Positions 54,259 through 63,751 are shown, counted from the first letter of the stretch. The stretch is 64,000 nt of DNA from Flavobacterium beibuense F44-8 (GCF_000769915.1 NZ_JRLV01000010.1:62001-126000); one strand, 5' to 3'. Program-made: numbers and translations. The notes: generated by a model not told the origin, from the letters alone.

Positions 54259-54945
54259 TTATGGCAAATGGTCCACAATTTCCTCAACACTTGCTCTTTC
54301 TCTATAGTTAGGATTAAAGTGTCTATACACTATTTTACCGCCTTTATCAATAACAAACGTTGCCGGAACCGGTAACACAGCCTCACCTGTAGCATTAGTT
54401 TCCGCTACCGATGCGCTTAATTTTTCCTTAATCATATCCTGATAGCTGTCGGTTACTTTAAAATCTACATCAAAAGCACGCATTATGCTTCCGTCAGCGT
54501 CAGATATGGTAGTGAAATCAGTTTTCGTTTGTTCTTTGGTTTTGGCTACATTCTCATAGGTTTCGGGTGTAATAATAACCAGCTTAGCACCTTTATCTTC
54601 AATCTCCTTAGCTCTTTCGGCAAACTCAGTTAAGTGCCTGCTGCATACCGGGCACCAGTAAGCACGGTAAAACAATACCACAACAGGTTGTTTTTCATAC
54701 AGGCTTTGCAGTGTAACCGTTTTATTATCGGCAGTAGTCATGGCAATTTCCGGAGCCATATCCCCTACTTTAAGCCCTTTTGGCAAATCGGTAGTATCCA
54801 TTCCAAAATCGGCATAAGCAATAGTGTCTTTTACAGGTTCAGCCTGTTCTGTTGCTACAGTAGGTTCATCAACTGTTTCTTTGTTTTCATTTTTACAGGC
54901 AGTTACCGCGCTAAGCAGTAATAAGGATGCCACAATTTTTTTCAT
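54259..54945 (-). CDS. Peroxiredoxin-like (AhpC/TSA) lipoprotein
   Basis: A 228-residue lipoprotein with a signal ending SAVTA before Cys17 (CKNENKETVDEP). The thioredoxin-fold domain (about 60-220) carries YRAYWCPVCSRHLTEFA, with the CxxC-like pair where peroxiredoxin-type lipoproteins have their active cysteines, then IKEKLSASVAETNATGEAVLPVPATFV and KIVYRHFNP. It should act in the periplasm as a thiol reductase or hydroperoxide-scavenging protein. It stands alone, convergent on the phosphoesterase locus. Confidence 0.88.
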   Translation of the reverse strand: MKKIVASLLLLSAVTACKNENKETVDEPTVATEQAEPVKDTIAYADFGMDTTDLPKGLKVGDMAPEIAMTTADNKTVTLQSLYEKQPVVVLFYRAYWCPVCSRHLTEFAERAKEIEDKGAKLVIITPETYENVAKTKEQTKTDFTTISDADGSIMRAFDVDFKVTDSYQDMIKEKLSASVAETNATGEAVLPVPATFVIDKGGKIVYRHFNPNYRERASVEEIVDHLP

Positions 54946-55200
54946 AATGTTTTTAGGTTTCTTAATACAGTTTAATAATTATGCCTACTTGCGAAAACAA
55001 ATTAGATGCAGTTAGACAGATAAAACATTTCACAAAAAATTTGCCACTTTACTCTTCTCATTAAAATCTTTTAACTGAAAGCAAAAAAGTAACTGGTAGA
55101 AAAACATATGATTTTACCTCTCAACAAGTGTTTGAGTTTTCTTAAAACACATTGTCTCCCGTTCAAAAATCCTTAATTTTACAGCTTTTACAAGCAGCCT

Positions 55201-57222
55201 ATGAACGAACTTCACTTTGAAACAAGTCCGTATTTACTACAACACGCCAATAACCCTATACATTGGAAAGCATGGAACGACCATGCTCTGGCAAAAGCCC
55301 GAGATGAAAATAAGCTCATCATACTAAGTGTAGGATATTCGGCCTGTCACTGGTGCCATGTAATGGAACATGAAAGTTTTGAGGACAGCGAAGTGGCCAA
55401 AGTAATGAACAGCCATTTTGTATCGATTAAAGTGGACCGTGAAGAAAGACCAGATGTTGATGCCGTTTACATGAAAGCCGTACAGGTAATGACCGGGCAG
55501 GGAGGCTGGCCCATGAATGTGGTTTTACTACCCGATGGCAGGCCGGTTTGGGGAGGTACCTATTTCAAAAAAGAAAACTGGATTGCATCACTGGAGCAAC
55601 TGCATCAACTCTATGCAACCGATCCTAACAGAGTAACCGAATATGCCGGAAAGCTGATTGAAGGCTTACAGGCTATGAGCCTTATTAATACAAATGAAGA
55701 GGAGCACATACCTGAACCCAATGCAATAAGACCACTGGTAGAAAAATGGTCTAAAAGTTTTGATTGGGATTTTGGCGGTTATGCCCGTGCTCCTAAATTT
55801 ATGATGCCTAACAATTACCTGTTCCTGCAACGCTATGGGTATCAGGCACAATCAGAAGACCTGCTTAATTTTACCGACCTTACCCTTACCCGCATGGCAT
55901 ATGGCGGATTGTTTGACACTATAGGCGGTGGATTTTCAAGATACTCGGTAGACATGAAATGGCATGTACCCCATTTCGAAAAAATGCTTTATGACAACGG
56001 ACAATTAATGAGCCTGTATGCCGAAGCCTACAAACGTACCAAAAATCCTTTATATAAAGAAGTTATAGAGAAAACCCATCGTTTTATTAGCGACGAACTT
56101 ACTACAGCAAACGGTGCCTTTTACAGCGCACTGGATGCCGACAGTCCCGATAACGACGGACATAGTGAAGAAGGTGCTTTTTATGTATGGGAACAACAGG
56201 AACTTCAGCAATTACTAAAAGATGATTTTACTGCCTTTGCAAAGGTTTTCAATATAAACGATTTCGGGCACTGGGAAGAAGGAAAGTATGTACTTATACA
56301 AAAGGAGCCTCTTGAAAAACTGGCAAAAGAACTAGGCTATACCCAAGAAGAGCTTAGCAGTAAAAAGAAGAAATGGGAAAATATATTATTCCACCAGAGG
56401 GAGAAAAGAACCAAACCCGGACTTGACGACAAGATACTTACCTCATGGAATGCCATTATGCTAAAAGGATATGCAGATGCTTATAAAGCACTGGGAGAAG
56501 AACAATATCTGGATGCCGCACGTAAAAATGCATTATTTATAACCGAGTACCTTTGGGATCCTGACGGATTTTTATGGCGTACTTACAAAGACGGGAAAGC
56601 AAAAATTGAAGCCTTTTTAGAAGATTATGCCCATGTGGCAGATGCTTTTATAAGTCTGTACCAGGCTACGCTTGATGAGAAATGGCTGCTTTATGCCAAA
56701 CAACTAACCGACTATACACTGGAGAATTTTTATGACGAACAGAAAATGTTCTTCGCCTATAATTCACAAAAGGCAGAACAGCTTATAACACCGCATTATG
56801 AAACCGAAGATAATGTAATCCCGGCATCAAATTCGGTTATGGCAAATGTGCTGTATAAACTAAGTGTAATTTTCGACAACAATTACTACGAAAAAACAGC
56901 ACTGCAAATGCTGCACAACATGATCCCTAATATGGATTATCCTTCTGCTTTTTCTAACTGGCTTAACCTGTGGCTGGATCTTTCGGCAGATAATAAGGAA
57001 CTGGCGGTATGCGGTACAGAGGCAACAACGTCAATTAAAACTATAAACAGTGAATACCTGCCACATGTACTGATAGCAGGAAGTACTGGCGAAAGTAGTA
57101 TACCTATACTCAAAAACCGCTTTGTGAAAGACAAACAGCTCTTTTATATTTGCAAAAATAAAACCTGCGAACTCCCGCATACCTCAATAAGTGAAACTCT
57201 AAATAATTTAAAAATAAAATAG
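55201..57222 (+). CDS. DUF255 thioredoxin-domain protein (YyaL/SPATA20 family)
   Basis: A 673-residue cytoplasmic protein. The N-terminal thioredoxin-like domain (about residues 1-165) opens FETSPYLLQHANNPIHWKAW and contains YSACHWCHVMEHESFED (CxxC active-site type) and TGQGGWPMNVVLLPDGRPVW; the long C-terminal part is an (alpha/alpha)6-barrel like glycosidase/epimerase folds (FYSALDADSPDNDGHSEEGA, LTSWNAIMLKGYADAYKALG). The function is not established. It lies 2 bases before mscS on the same strand. A TTG-N19-TAATTTTA array at 55152-55181 is one mismatch from a promoter. Confidence 0.92.
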   Translation: MNELHFETSPYLLQHANNPIHWKAWNDHALAKARDENKLIILSVGYSACHWCHVMEHESFEDSEVAKVMNSHFVSIKVDREERPDVDAVYMKAVQVMTGQGGWPMNVVLLPDGRPVWGGTYFKKENWIASLEQLHQLYATDPNRVTEYAGKLIEGLQAMSLINTNEEEHIPEPNAIRPLVEKWSKSFDWDFGGYARAPKFMMPNNYLFLQRYGYQAQSEDLLNFTDLTLTRMAYGGLFDTIGGGFSRYSVDMKWHVPHFEKMLYDNGQLMSLYAEAYKRTKNPLYKEVIEKTHRFISDELTTANGAFYSALDADSPDNDGHSEEGAFYVWEQQELQQLLKDDFTAFAKVFNINDFGHWEEGKYVLIQKEPLEKLAKELGYTQEELSSKKKKWENILFHQREKRTKPGLDDKILTSWNAIMLKGYADAYKALGEEQYLDAARKNALFITEYLWDPDGFLWRTYKDGKAKIEAFLEDYAHVADAFISLYQATLDEKWLLYAKQLTDYTLENFYDEQKMFFAYNSQKAEQLITPHYETEDNVIPASNSVMANVLYKLSVIFDNNYYEKTALQMLHNMIPNMDYPSAFSNWLNLWLDLSADNKELAVCGTEATTSIKTINSEYLPHVLIAGSTGESSIPILKNRFVKDKQLFYICKNKTCELPHTSISETLNNLKIK

Positions 57223-57224
57223 AA

Positions 57225-58061
57225 ATGAAAAATTTTGAATCATATTATGACTGGTTTGTAAACTTAGTACTAGAGTATACTCCTAAAATCCTCGTAGCAT
57301 TAGGTATACTTATAGGTGGTTTAATAGCCATTAAACTTATTAGAGCTATTATAGTAAAAGTAATGAAGAAAAGGGATATGGACCCCACTGCGGTACGCTT
57401 CCTTTTAGATATTCTTACCTGGGCATTAAGAGTAATGCTTTTTATTACAGTAATTGGCGAGCTCGGCGTACAAACTTCTTCATTTGTAGCCATACTGGGT
57501 GCTGCCGGTTTAGCCATAGGTTTATCACTACAGGGATCACTATCCAACTTTGCAGGCGGATTACTTATTATAATATTCAAGCCTTTTAGGGTTGGAGATT
57601 ATATAGAGGCACAGGGTGAAGGTGGTACCGTGAACGAAATCCAGATTTTTGCAACCAAACTTACTACCCCAAGCAATCAGGTTATTTACATTCCAAACGG
57701 ATCACTTTCTAACGGTAACATTAAAAACTATTCAAAAGAATTAACACGTCGTGGTGAAATTATAGTTGGTGCCGGATATGGCAGTAACATGAAACACGTA
57801 AAAGATGTACTGACTAAAATTGTTGCCGAAGAACCTAAAATATTAGAGGAACCAGCTCCTATTATCAGGGTAAAAGAACTTGCAGACAATTCGGTTAACT
57901 TCCAGATACTGGCTTGGGCCAAAAATGAGGATTACTGGCAAATGCTTTCTGATGTTCAGGAAAATGTAAAATTAATGTTCGATCAGGAGAAGATAGAAAT
58001 ACCTTTCCCTCAAAGAGATATTGTTATAAGAAACCTGGATACAAAAAATCTGCCTTCTTAA
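57225..58061 (+). CDS. MscS-family small-conductance mechanosensitive channel
   Basis: A 278-residue inner-membrane channel. Helices occur at about residues 17-38, 57-80 and 88-112, the last being the pore helix with glycine/alanine packing (GAAGLAIGLSLQGSLSNFAGG), followed by the MscS beta domain (about 130-190, FKPFRVGDYIEAQGEGGTVN and IPNGSLSNGNIKNYS) and the C-terminal cage. It opens on membrane tension to release solutes during osmotic downshock. It follows the DUF255 gene by two bases and ends at a hairpin terminator. Confidence 0.94.
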   Translation: MKNFESYYDWFVNLVLEYTPKILVALGILIGGLIAIKLIRAIIVKVMKKRDMDPTAVRFLLDILTWALRVMLFITVIGELGVQTSSFVAILGAAGLAIGLSLQGSLSNFAGGLLIIIFKPFRVGDYIEAQGEGGTVNEIQIFATKLTTPSNQVIYIPNGSLSNGNIKNYSKELTRRGEIIVGAGYGSNMKHVKDVLTKIVAEEPKILEEPAPIIRVKELADNSVNFQILAWAKNEDYWQMLSDVQENVKLMFDQEKIEIPFPQRDIVIRNLDTKNLPS

Positions 58062-58105
58062 ATAATATATTAAAACATAATGCGTTAAAAAAACGCAGGG
58101 TTTGT

Positions 58106-58132
58106 AAAACGGCACATTTGTTGCCGTTTTTT
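58106..58132 (+). terminator. Intrinsic terminator after mscS
   Basis: AAAACGGCA pairs with TGCCGTTTT around CATTTGT and is followed by TT, a compact stem and U-run 45 bases after the mscS stop. Confidence 0.75.
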
Positions 58133-58157
58133 AACATAAAAACCTAGCTATATTACC

Positions 58158-58165
58158 TATTTTTG
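58158..58165 (+). promoter_or_regulatory. -7 promoter element of the exported orphan gene
   Basis: TATTTTTG fits TAnnTTTG, 20 bases before the ATG at 58186. No convincing -33 TTTG is seen. Confidence 0.5.
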
Positions 58166-58185
58166 AGCATAAAAAAACTATAAAA

Positions 58186-58863
58186 ATGAAATTAACTAAA
58201 TTACTTGTAATCCCATTCCTATTTTCATGTGCTTTGTTAAGTGCCCAACAAACCACATATAATTACAACGACGGACAGATTGGTGCTATTTACACCAAAA
58301 AAACTGAAGCTGAGACTGCACAGGGGTCTCAATATTATAATGAGAAATTCATGCCTGCAAGTGTTGACAGCTCTAAAGATATTTCTATGGTAAGATACAA
58401 CGCTTACAATGATGAAATTGAAGTAGAGATTAATGATGAAGTGATGGTTCTTAAACCAGCAAACAACCAGATTGTACAGCTAAAAGGAAATGGTCTTAGT
58501 TACGAATATCTTCAGTACACAGATAAAGAAGGCACAAGTAAACAACGCTACCTTATCACTGTAAATAAAAGCGACAAAGTAAGTATTTACAAAGAAGAAA
58601 GCATTTACCTACAGCCGGAAGAACATCCTACAAGCGGATACGGAAGATATAAAGCTCCACAGTTCAGAAAAAATGACATTGAGTACTACATTCAGTTTAA
58701 CAACGGAGAAATAGTACACATGTCTACTAAGAAAAAAGATGTTTTAAGCCTTGTACCAGGTAAAGAAAAAGAGATCAAAGCCTTTATTAAGGAAAATAAA
58801 ATCTCTACTGATGAGGACGAAGACCTAAAGCAACTTGCAAACTATCTTGGCACTCTTATCTAA
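58186..58863 (+). CDS. Exported protein of unknown function
   Basis: A 225-residue protein with a signal peptide (residues 1-20, ending LLSAQ). The mature part begins TTYNYNDGQIGAIY and shows alternating charged and hydrophobic stretches suggesting beta-strands (VRYNAYNDEIEVEINDEVMVL, ISMV, YLQYTDKEGTSKQRYLITV), then a Lys/Glu-rich helical C terminus (PGKEKEIKAFIKENKISTDED). I do not recognise the family. It has its own promoter, and a hairpin inside the convergent tsaB gene may be its terminator. It is probably periplasmic or surface-attached; function unknown. Confidence 0.8.
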   Translation: MKLTKLLVIPFLFSCALLSAQQTTYNYNDGQIGAIYTKKTEAETAQGSQYYNEKFMPASVDSSKDISMVRYNAYNDEIEVEINDEVMVLKPANNQIVQLKGNGLSYEYLQYTDKEGTSKQRYLITVNKSDKVSIYKEESIYLQPEEHPTSGYGRYKAPQFRKNDIEYYIQFNNGEIVHMSTKKKDVLSLVPGKEKEIKAFIKENKISTDEDEDLKQLANYLGTLI

Positions 58864-58868
58864 GATTA

Positions 58869-59531
58869 TTATTTATTTACAATAAAGTCTTTTAAATAAA
58901 AAGGCTCGAAATAAGCGACATCTACAGTGTCGCTTATTTTGTATTTATTATACGCTATACTGCACATTTGTTTAGCCGAGGGAAACAATGCCTCGTCATG
59001 ATAAACAAATTTATCATCTGTTAGTACTTCTTTACACTTAGCAGCCCCATCACCTAAAAGATGAACTTTTCCGCTAAGCTCAGTAAATAATTCTTCAGTT
59101 ATTATTTCAGCTTTGGTCTCCCTTAGCTTATTGTAGTTACTGTCAAAAATGGCTGTATAAGCTTCCATTCTTCTGGCATCAATCATAGGTAAGAGATATT
59201 CACCTTCTCCAACCTCAATATTCCTCGCCAACACCTCCAGAGTATCTACCGCTATTAACGGAATACCTAAAGCATAACAAAACCCTTTAGCTGCCGAAAC
59301 ACCTATACGTAATCCGGTATAAGACCCCGGCCCCATACTTATGGCTATTGCATTTAAGTCTTTAATTTCCTTATTGGCCTCAGCCATACACTCTTCAATA
59401 AAAACATGCAATTTTTCGGCGTGCAGGTATCCCTGGGCCGCTATTTCTCTTACTGCAATCACCTCTCCGTTTAAAGACAAAGCTACAGAACAGTTTCTGG
59501 TAGCTGTTTCAATATTAAGTATTAAAGCCAT
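58869..59531 (-). CDS. tsaB: tRNA threonylcarbamoyladenosine biosynthesis protein TsaB
   Basis: A 220-residue ASKHA-fold protein. The N-terminal ILNIETATRNCSVALSLNGE (about residues 4-23), LNAIAISMGPGSYTGLRIG (about 60-78) and AAKGFCYALGIPLIAVDTLE are family signatures. TsaB binds TsaD and TsaE to make the t6A modification at position 37 of ANN-reading tRNAs. TsaD and TsaE are not in the window. It lies 26 bases downstream of the adaptor gene and is probably co-transcribed with the TolC/adaptor pair, and its 3' end carries a perfect inverted repeat. Confidence 0.93.
   Translation of the reverse strand: MALILNIETATRNCSVALSLNGEVIAVREIAAQGYLHAEKLHVFIEECMAEANKEIKDLNAIAISMGPGSYTGLRIGVSAAKGFCYALGIPLIAVDTLEVLARNIEVGEGEYLLPMIDARRMEAYTAIFDSNYNKLRETKAEIITEELFTELSGKVHLLGDGAAKCKEVLTDDKFVYHDEALFPSAKQMCSIAYNKYKISDTVDVAYFEPFYLKDFIVNK
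58909..58939 (+). terminator. Perfect inverted repeat inside tsaB, possible terminator for the convergent gene
   Basis: AAATAAGCGACA pairs perfectly with TGTCGCTTATTT around a seven-base loop, followed by T on the plus strand. It lies 46 bases past the orphan gene's stop but within tsaB coding sequence, so it can stop plus-strand transcription while encoding TsaB residues on the other strand. Confidence 0.6.
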
Positions 59532-59557
59532 TTCTATCTCCTGCCTTCTGTATAAAA

Positions 59558-60853
59558 TTACTTTTTAGATGTATCCTGTTTAACCCTTACCATGTCATTT
59601 GGGTTAAGTTCTTTAGAAACTAACGTATAAGGCCCTGTAATCACTTCATCACCTTTTTCAAGCCCACTTACTACCTCTATGTTAGTATCGTCCTGTATAC
59701 CCGTTTTAATAGGCTTAAGAACAGCTTTACCTCCCTGGTTTATAAATACACATTCAAAACGTTCATCCAGTTTACCTGTTTTTTGCTCTTTTTCCTTGCG
59801 CTCCATTTCGGCAATAACATCTTTTTTAGCCGATGTGGTATCTGTTTTTATCACTACGGCACTAATAGGCACTGCAAGTATATTTTCCTTACGCTGGGTA
59901 ATAATTTCAACTGTAGCGGTCATTCCAGGCCTGAAAGGTGAGTAATTAGATGCCTTACCTTCAGTCATATCTTCATACGACTCTTTAAGTATCCTTACTT
60001 TTACTTTAAAGTTAGTAACCTGATCGGCAGTAAGATCACTACTTGCCGAATTTGATATACTGGTTACAACACCTTTAAATTTTCTTTTTAAGTAAGCATC
60101 TACCTCAATATCTGCTTCATCTCCTATTTCAACCTTAACAATATCATTCTCGTTAACATCAACTTCCACCTCCATGTTATTAAGGTTTGCTACCCTTAAA
60201 ATTTCGGTACCTGCCATTTGCTGAGTCCCTACAACACGCTCACCCAGTTCGGCATCCAGTTTAGATATGGTACCGTCTACAGGTGAATATATGGTTGTTC
60301 TGTTTAAGTTATCGCGTGCTTCGCTAACTGTAGCATTAGCACTTTGTACATTAAAGTAAGCCGATTGCTTTGCAGCAACTGCCACCTCATAAGCCGAAAC
60401 GATTTTATCCCACTCTGATTTAGATATTACTCCCTTATCATAAAGTGACCTGTTTCTGTTATAATTTGCCTCTGCTTCCTTTAACTGTGCTTCAGACTGG
60501 CTTAGCCCTGCCTTAGCGGTAGATAATGCAGCTGCACTCCTGTTAACACCCGACTCATATAAATCAGGATTAATCCTAACCAGTAAATCACCTTTTTTTA
60601 TGGCCTGCCCTTCTTTTATAGGCAGTTCAATTATCTCACCCGAAACCTCAGAAGATATTTTAACTTCCACCTCTGGCTGTACTTTTCCTGTAGCCGAAAC
60701 TGTTTCGGTAAGTGTTATAGCTTCCACTTTTGCAGTTTCAACCTCTTTACCTTCTTCTCCTTTACCTATAACTCCTTTTTGCTTTAAAACAATAAGTAGT
60801 ACTACAACAGCAGCAGCAGCTCCTAATAAATAATATAATGACTTTTTAGACAT
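59558..60853 (-). CDS. Periplasmic efflux adaptor (RND/MacA-type, HlyD family)
   Basis: A 431-residue membrane-fusion protein. A short N-terminal helix (about residues 7-24) anchors it; then follow an adaptor barrel-sandwich half (about 50-80, SATGKVQPEVEVKISSEVSG), a long alpha-hairpin (about 97-180, AGLSQSEAQLKEAEANYNRN), the second half (TIYSPVDGTISKLDAELGE) and beta-barrel and MPN domains. Such proteins bridge an inner-membrane pump to TolC. It follows the TolC gene by six bases, but no RND or ABC pump gene lies beside the pair, and the next gene is tsaB. Confidence 0.93.
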   Translation of the reverse strand: MSKKSLYYLLGAAAAVVVLLIVLKQKGVIGKGEEGKEVETAKVEAITLTETVSATGKVQPEVEVKISSEVSGEIIELPIKEGQAIKKGDLLVRINPDLYESGVNRSAAALSTAKAGLSQSEAQLKEAEANYNRNRSLYDKGVISKSEWDKIVSAYEVAVAAKQSAYFNVQSANATVSEARDNLNRTTIYSPVDGTISKLDAELGERVVGTQQMAGTEILRVANLNNMEVEVDVNENDIVKVEIGDEADIEVDAYLKRKFKGVVTSISNSASSDLTADQVTNFKVKVRILKESYEDMTEGKASNYSPFRPGMTATVEIITQRKENILAVPISAVVIKTDTTSAKKDVIAEMERKEKEQKTGKLDERFECVFINQGGKAVLKPIKTGIQDDTNIEVVSGLEKGDEVITGPYTLVSKELNPNDMVRVKQDTSKK

Positions 60854-60859
60854 AAGGTT

Positions 60860-62224
60860 TTAGTTTTGAGTAATTGGTATACCGAAATAGAATTCTAATA
60901 TCTTAACTTTAAATATATAATCGTACTTAGTTCTAAGCACTTCACTTTGTGCGTTAGCCGAAAGTGTTTGAGCCTGATTAAGATCAAAAACATTAATAAG
61001 TCCCACTTCATAGCGTTCTTTAGCATAAATAAGCGCTTCCTTTCTGGCATTTGCCGCCGATACGGCTGCCTCATACGCTTTTTGCGCTCCCTGTACATCT
61101 GTATAAGCCGTGTACACGTTACGCTGTAAATCCAGCTCTTCCCTTTCAAAAGCCAATTTAGAACGCTCTAGGGCTATTTTAGATTTCCTCACACTATTAC
61201 GGGTAGAAAAACCATTGAATATTGGAATGTTCAACTGAAAACCGAAAGAATGCCCTTTATTATCCCAAAACTGATTCCAGAATGGCGGTGGTGTAATACT
61301 CACTACCTGTCCGTTTTCAAAAGAGGAATAATCAGCATAGGTAACCCTTGTATTCAGGTTATAAAAGCCGGTAAGTGTAGGCTGGTATGCAGCACGGGCA
61401 ATTTTCACATCCTGCTCGGCCACTCCAAGGTTCGCCTGGGCTATTTTGATTTCCGTACGCAGTTCTCTTGCCTTATCATATACCTGCATAGGGGTATTAA
61501 GCATTACCTCACTTTCAGTTAGGTCATACTCCTCATCTGCTATATCAAATTTCCAAAACTCCTCCAGTTGTAACAGCTGTGCAAGGCTAAGTTTAGAAAT
61601 AAGCAATTGGTTTTCTGACTGTATTACCTTTTGTCTGTCGGCTGCAACAGTAGCCTCAATATCTAAAAGATCACCTCTTGGCACCATACCTCCTTCAACA
61701 AGATCGGCAGTACGGTTTTTCTGTTCCAAATCAACTTTTAGCTGTTCCTGCTGTACTTTTAAATTCTCTTTATTAAACAGTATCTCAAGAAATGCATTAG
61801 CTACATTCAGCGAAATATCTTCTTTCATTTTAACCAATTGATACTGGCTTGCTACCAGTGCCATTTTTTGCCTGCGGTACTGTTTTTGGTTTAAAAGTCC
61901 TTTGTACAGGTCAATACTGGCACTCGCACCGGCATTAGTAAACTGGGTAGTTTGCTGTTCAAGTATACCGGTAATACTTTGAGTTAAACCTATATTCCAA
62001 AAATGGCTGGCATTAACATTAACACTCGGCATAAAGTTCCCTGAAGCATCACTTTTATTAACTGCTGCTAACTGGACATCAAGACCGGCTTCCCTTATCG
62101 AAATGTTTTTTTCCAAAGCATAATTCACACACTCCTCAAGCGTCCATTTCTTTTCCTGAGAAAAGGAAACGAAAGCCGAAAATAAAAAAAACAATAAAAA
62201 AGTTATTCGTAGGTTGGTTTTCAT
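60860..62224 (-). CDS. tolC: TolC-family outer-membrane efflux protein
   Basis: From the ATG at 62224 the protein has 454 residues with a signal peptide (residues 1-23, ending FVSFSQ) and two OEP domains. Repeats that form the tunnel are visible, such as AALVASQYQLVKMKEDISLN and NVYTAYTDVQGAQKAYEAAV with the matching DLNQAQTL segment. Length is normal. The upstream in-frame ATG at 62248 overlaps a -7 element and is rejected. It is transcribed with the adaptor and probably tsaB. Confidence 0.92.
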   Translation of the reverse strand: MKTNLRITFLLFFLFSAFVSFSQEKKWTLEECVNYALEKNISIREAGLDVQLAAVNKSDASGNFMPSVNVNASHFWNIGLTQSITGILEQQTTQFTNAGASASIDLYKGLLNQKQYRRQKMALVASQYQLVKMKEDISLNVANAFLEILFNKENLKVQQEQLKVDLEQKNRTADLVEGGMVPRGDLLDIEATVAADRQKVIQSENQLLISKLSLAQLLQLEEFWKFDIADEEYDLTESEVMLNTPMQVYDKARELRTEIKIAQANLGVAEQDVKIARAAYQPTLTGFYNLNTRVTYADYSSFENGQVVSITPPPFWNQFWDNKGHSFGFQLNIPIFNGFSTRNSVRKSKIALERSKLAFEREELDLQRNVYTAYTDVQGAQKAYEAAVSAANARKEALIYAKERYEVGLINVFDLNQAQTLSANAQSEVLRTKYDYIFKVKILEFYFGIPITQN

Positions 62225-62245
62225 AGCGTAAAAATACGGGTTTGA

Positions 62246-62253
62246 CAAAGGTA
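62246..62253 (-). promoter_or_regulatory. -7 promoter element of tolC
   Basis: On the minus strand TACCTTTG fits TAnnTTTG. It lies 22 bases upstream of the ATG at 62224 and overlaps the ATG at 62248, fixing the start choice. Confidence 0.6.
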
Positions 62254-62362
62254 TTTATTTTATTTAAAGTAAATAGCCTTATACTCTATACTTTTAGTCG
62301 ACAAGATATTGTAAATGTTACAAATTAACTCTTAAATTAGCCAAAAAAAAGCCGCACACTTA

Positions 62363-63751
62363 ATGAAAAAGTTACTCGTGTTTAGCCTGTTAGCCTTTAT
62401 ACTCACAGCCTGTTCCACAACAAAACACATACAGGCATTAAAGCCCGAACCTTCAAAAAACACTCCAACGGTTTATGAAACCACAACATCATTTATAAAC
62501 CTGCCCGTAACTATATCCCTGAGCGACATTGAAAGTCAGCTCAACAAATTTTTCACCGGACTTATTTATGAAGACAATGATATTAACGATGATGATATCG
62601 CCCTGAAAATATGGAAAACCGCTCCCATAAAATTTACCGATGAAAACGGAAAACTAAAATCCAGAGTACCCATAAAAATAAATGCCAAAGTAAAATATGG
62701 CACATCGGCACTTGGTATAAACATTGAAGACACCAGAGAGTTTGATCTTAACGCCATTGTAACAATGGAGAGTAGAGTAGGATTAACCAATTGGGAGCTT
62801 AAAACCGATACCAGCCTGGAAAAAATTAAATGGCAGGAAAGTCCAACCACAACTATTGCCGGACAAAAAGTAGCTATAACCTACCTTATAAACCCTGCGG
62901 TAAAACTCTTTAAATCTAAAATTGAAGAGATGCTGGACAATGCTATTAAAGAAGCTACCAATTTTAAACCGAACGTGCTGGATGCACTGGATAAAATAAG
63001 CACCCCGTTCCTCTCTAACGAACAATATGAAGCATGGTTTAAACTCAACCCAATAGAACTTTATGTGACCGATGCTGTTTTGAAAAACAAACAAATCACT
63101 ATGGACATGGGACTTAAATGTACCATGCAAACCATGATAGGACAAAAGCCGGTCAATACTTTTAACAAAGATAAGGTTGCACTGAAGGCGGTAAGCAAAA
63201 TGCCTGATAAGGTTAATGTGGTAGTAGCCGGAATATCAACCTATGAGAGCGCTTCAAAAATTATAACTAAAAACTTTAAAGGACAGGAATTTGGCTCAGG
63301 CAGCCAGAAGGTAACCGTAAATAATGTTGACCTATGGCATAAGGACGGAAAAATGATAATAGCCCTAAACATGTCGGGGAGTATTAACGGAACTATTTAC
63401 CTTTCTGGATATCCAAGTTATAATGCCACAACACAGGAAATTTATTTTGACAGGCTGGATTATGTTTTGGACACAAAAAGTGTTTTAATAAAAACCGCAA
63501 ACTGGCTAGCGGAAAAAACAGTATTATTGAAAATACAGGAGAACTGCCGATACACTATAACCGAAAACCTAAATGAAGGCGAACGAAGCCTTGCCCCATA
63601 CCTGGACAATTATTCACCGATGCCGGGAATTTTTGTAAACGGAAAACTAAACGGTTTTGAGTTTGATAAAATCGTGCTTACAGACAGTGCCATTATAGCC
63701 TTTATCAAAACTTCGGGCAATATGAATATAAAAATAGACGGCATGAAGTAG
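62363..63751 (+). CDS. DUF4403-family lipoprotein
   Basis: A 462-residue lipoprotein with lipobox FILTA before Cys17 (CSTTKHIQALKPEP). The rest shows tandem long beta/alpha halves typical of DUF4403 (SFINLPVTISLSDIESQLNKFF, IKINAKVKYGTSALGINIED and the second-half IALNMSGSINGTIYLSGYPS), a family some structural studies compare with lipid-binding BPI/SMP-type folds. It is likely anchored to the outer membrane facing the periplasm, perhaps in lipid handling. Its stop codon lies in the loop of its own terminator. It is divergent from tolC. Confidence 0.87.
   Translation: MKKLLVFSLLAFILTACSTTKHIQALKPEPSKNTPTVYETTTSFINLPVTISLSDIESQLNKFFTGLIYEDNDINDDDIALKIWKTAPIKFTDENGKLKSRVPIKINAKVKYGTSALGINIEDTREFDLNAIVTMESRVGLTNWELKTDTSLEKIKWQESPTTTIAGQKVAITYLINPAVKLFKSKIEEMLDNAIKEATNFKPNVLDALDKISTPFLSNEQYEAWFKLNPIELYVTDAVLKNKQITMDMGLKCTMQTMIGQKPVNTFNKDKVALKAVSKMPDKVNVVVAGISTYESASKIITKNFKGQEFGSGSQKVTVNNVDLWHKDGKMIIALNMSGSINGTIYLSGYPSYNATTQEIYFDRLDYVLDTKSVLIKTANWLAEKTVLLKIQENCRYTITENLNEGERSLAPYLDNYSPMPGIFVNGKLNGFEFDKIVLTDSAIIAFIKTSGNMNIKIDGMK

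Noticed and set aside
61446-61841. A 131-residue serine/cysteine-rich plus-strand frame inside tolC
   Set aside because: Composition matches an antisense shadow of coiled-coil coding sequence, and no promoter or start signal precedes it.
62783-63145. A 120-residue minus-strand frame inside the DUF4403 gene
   Set aside because: It is antisense to conserved repeats and lacks any family resemblance.
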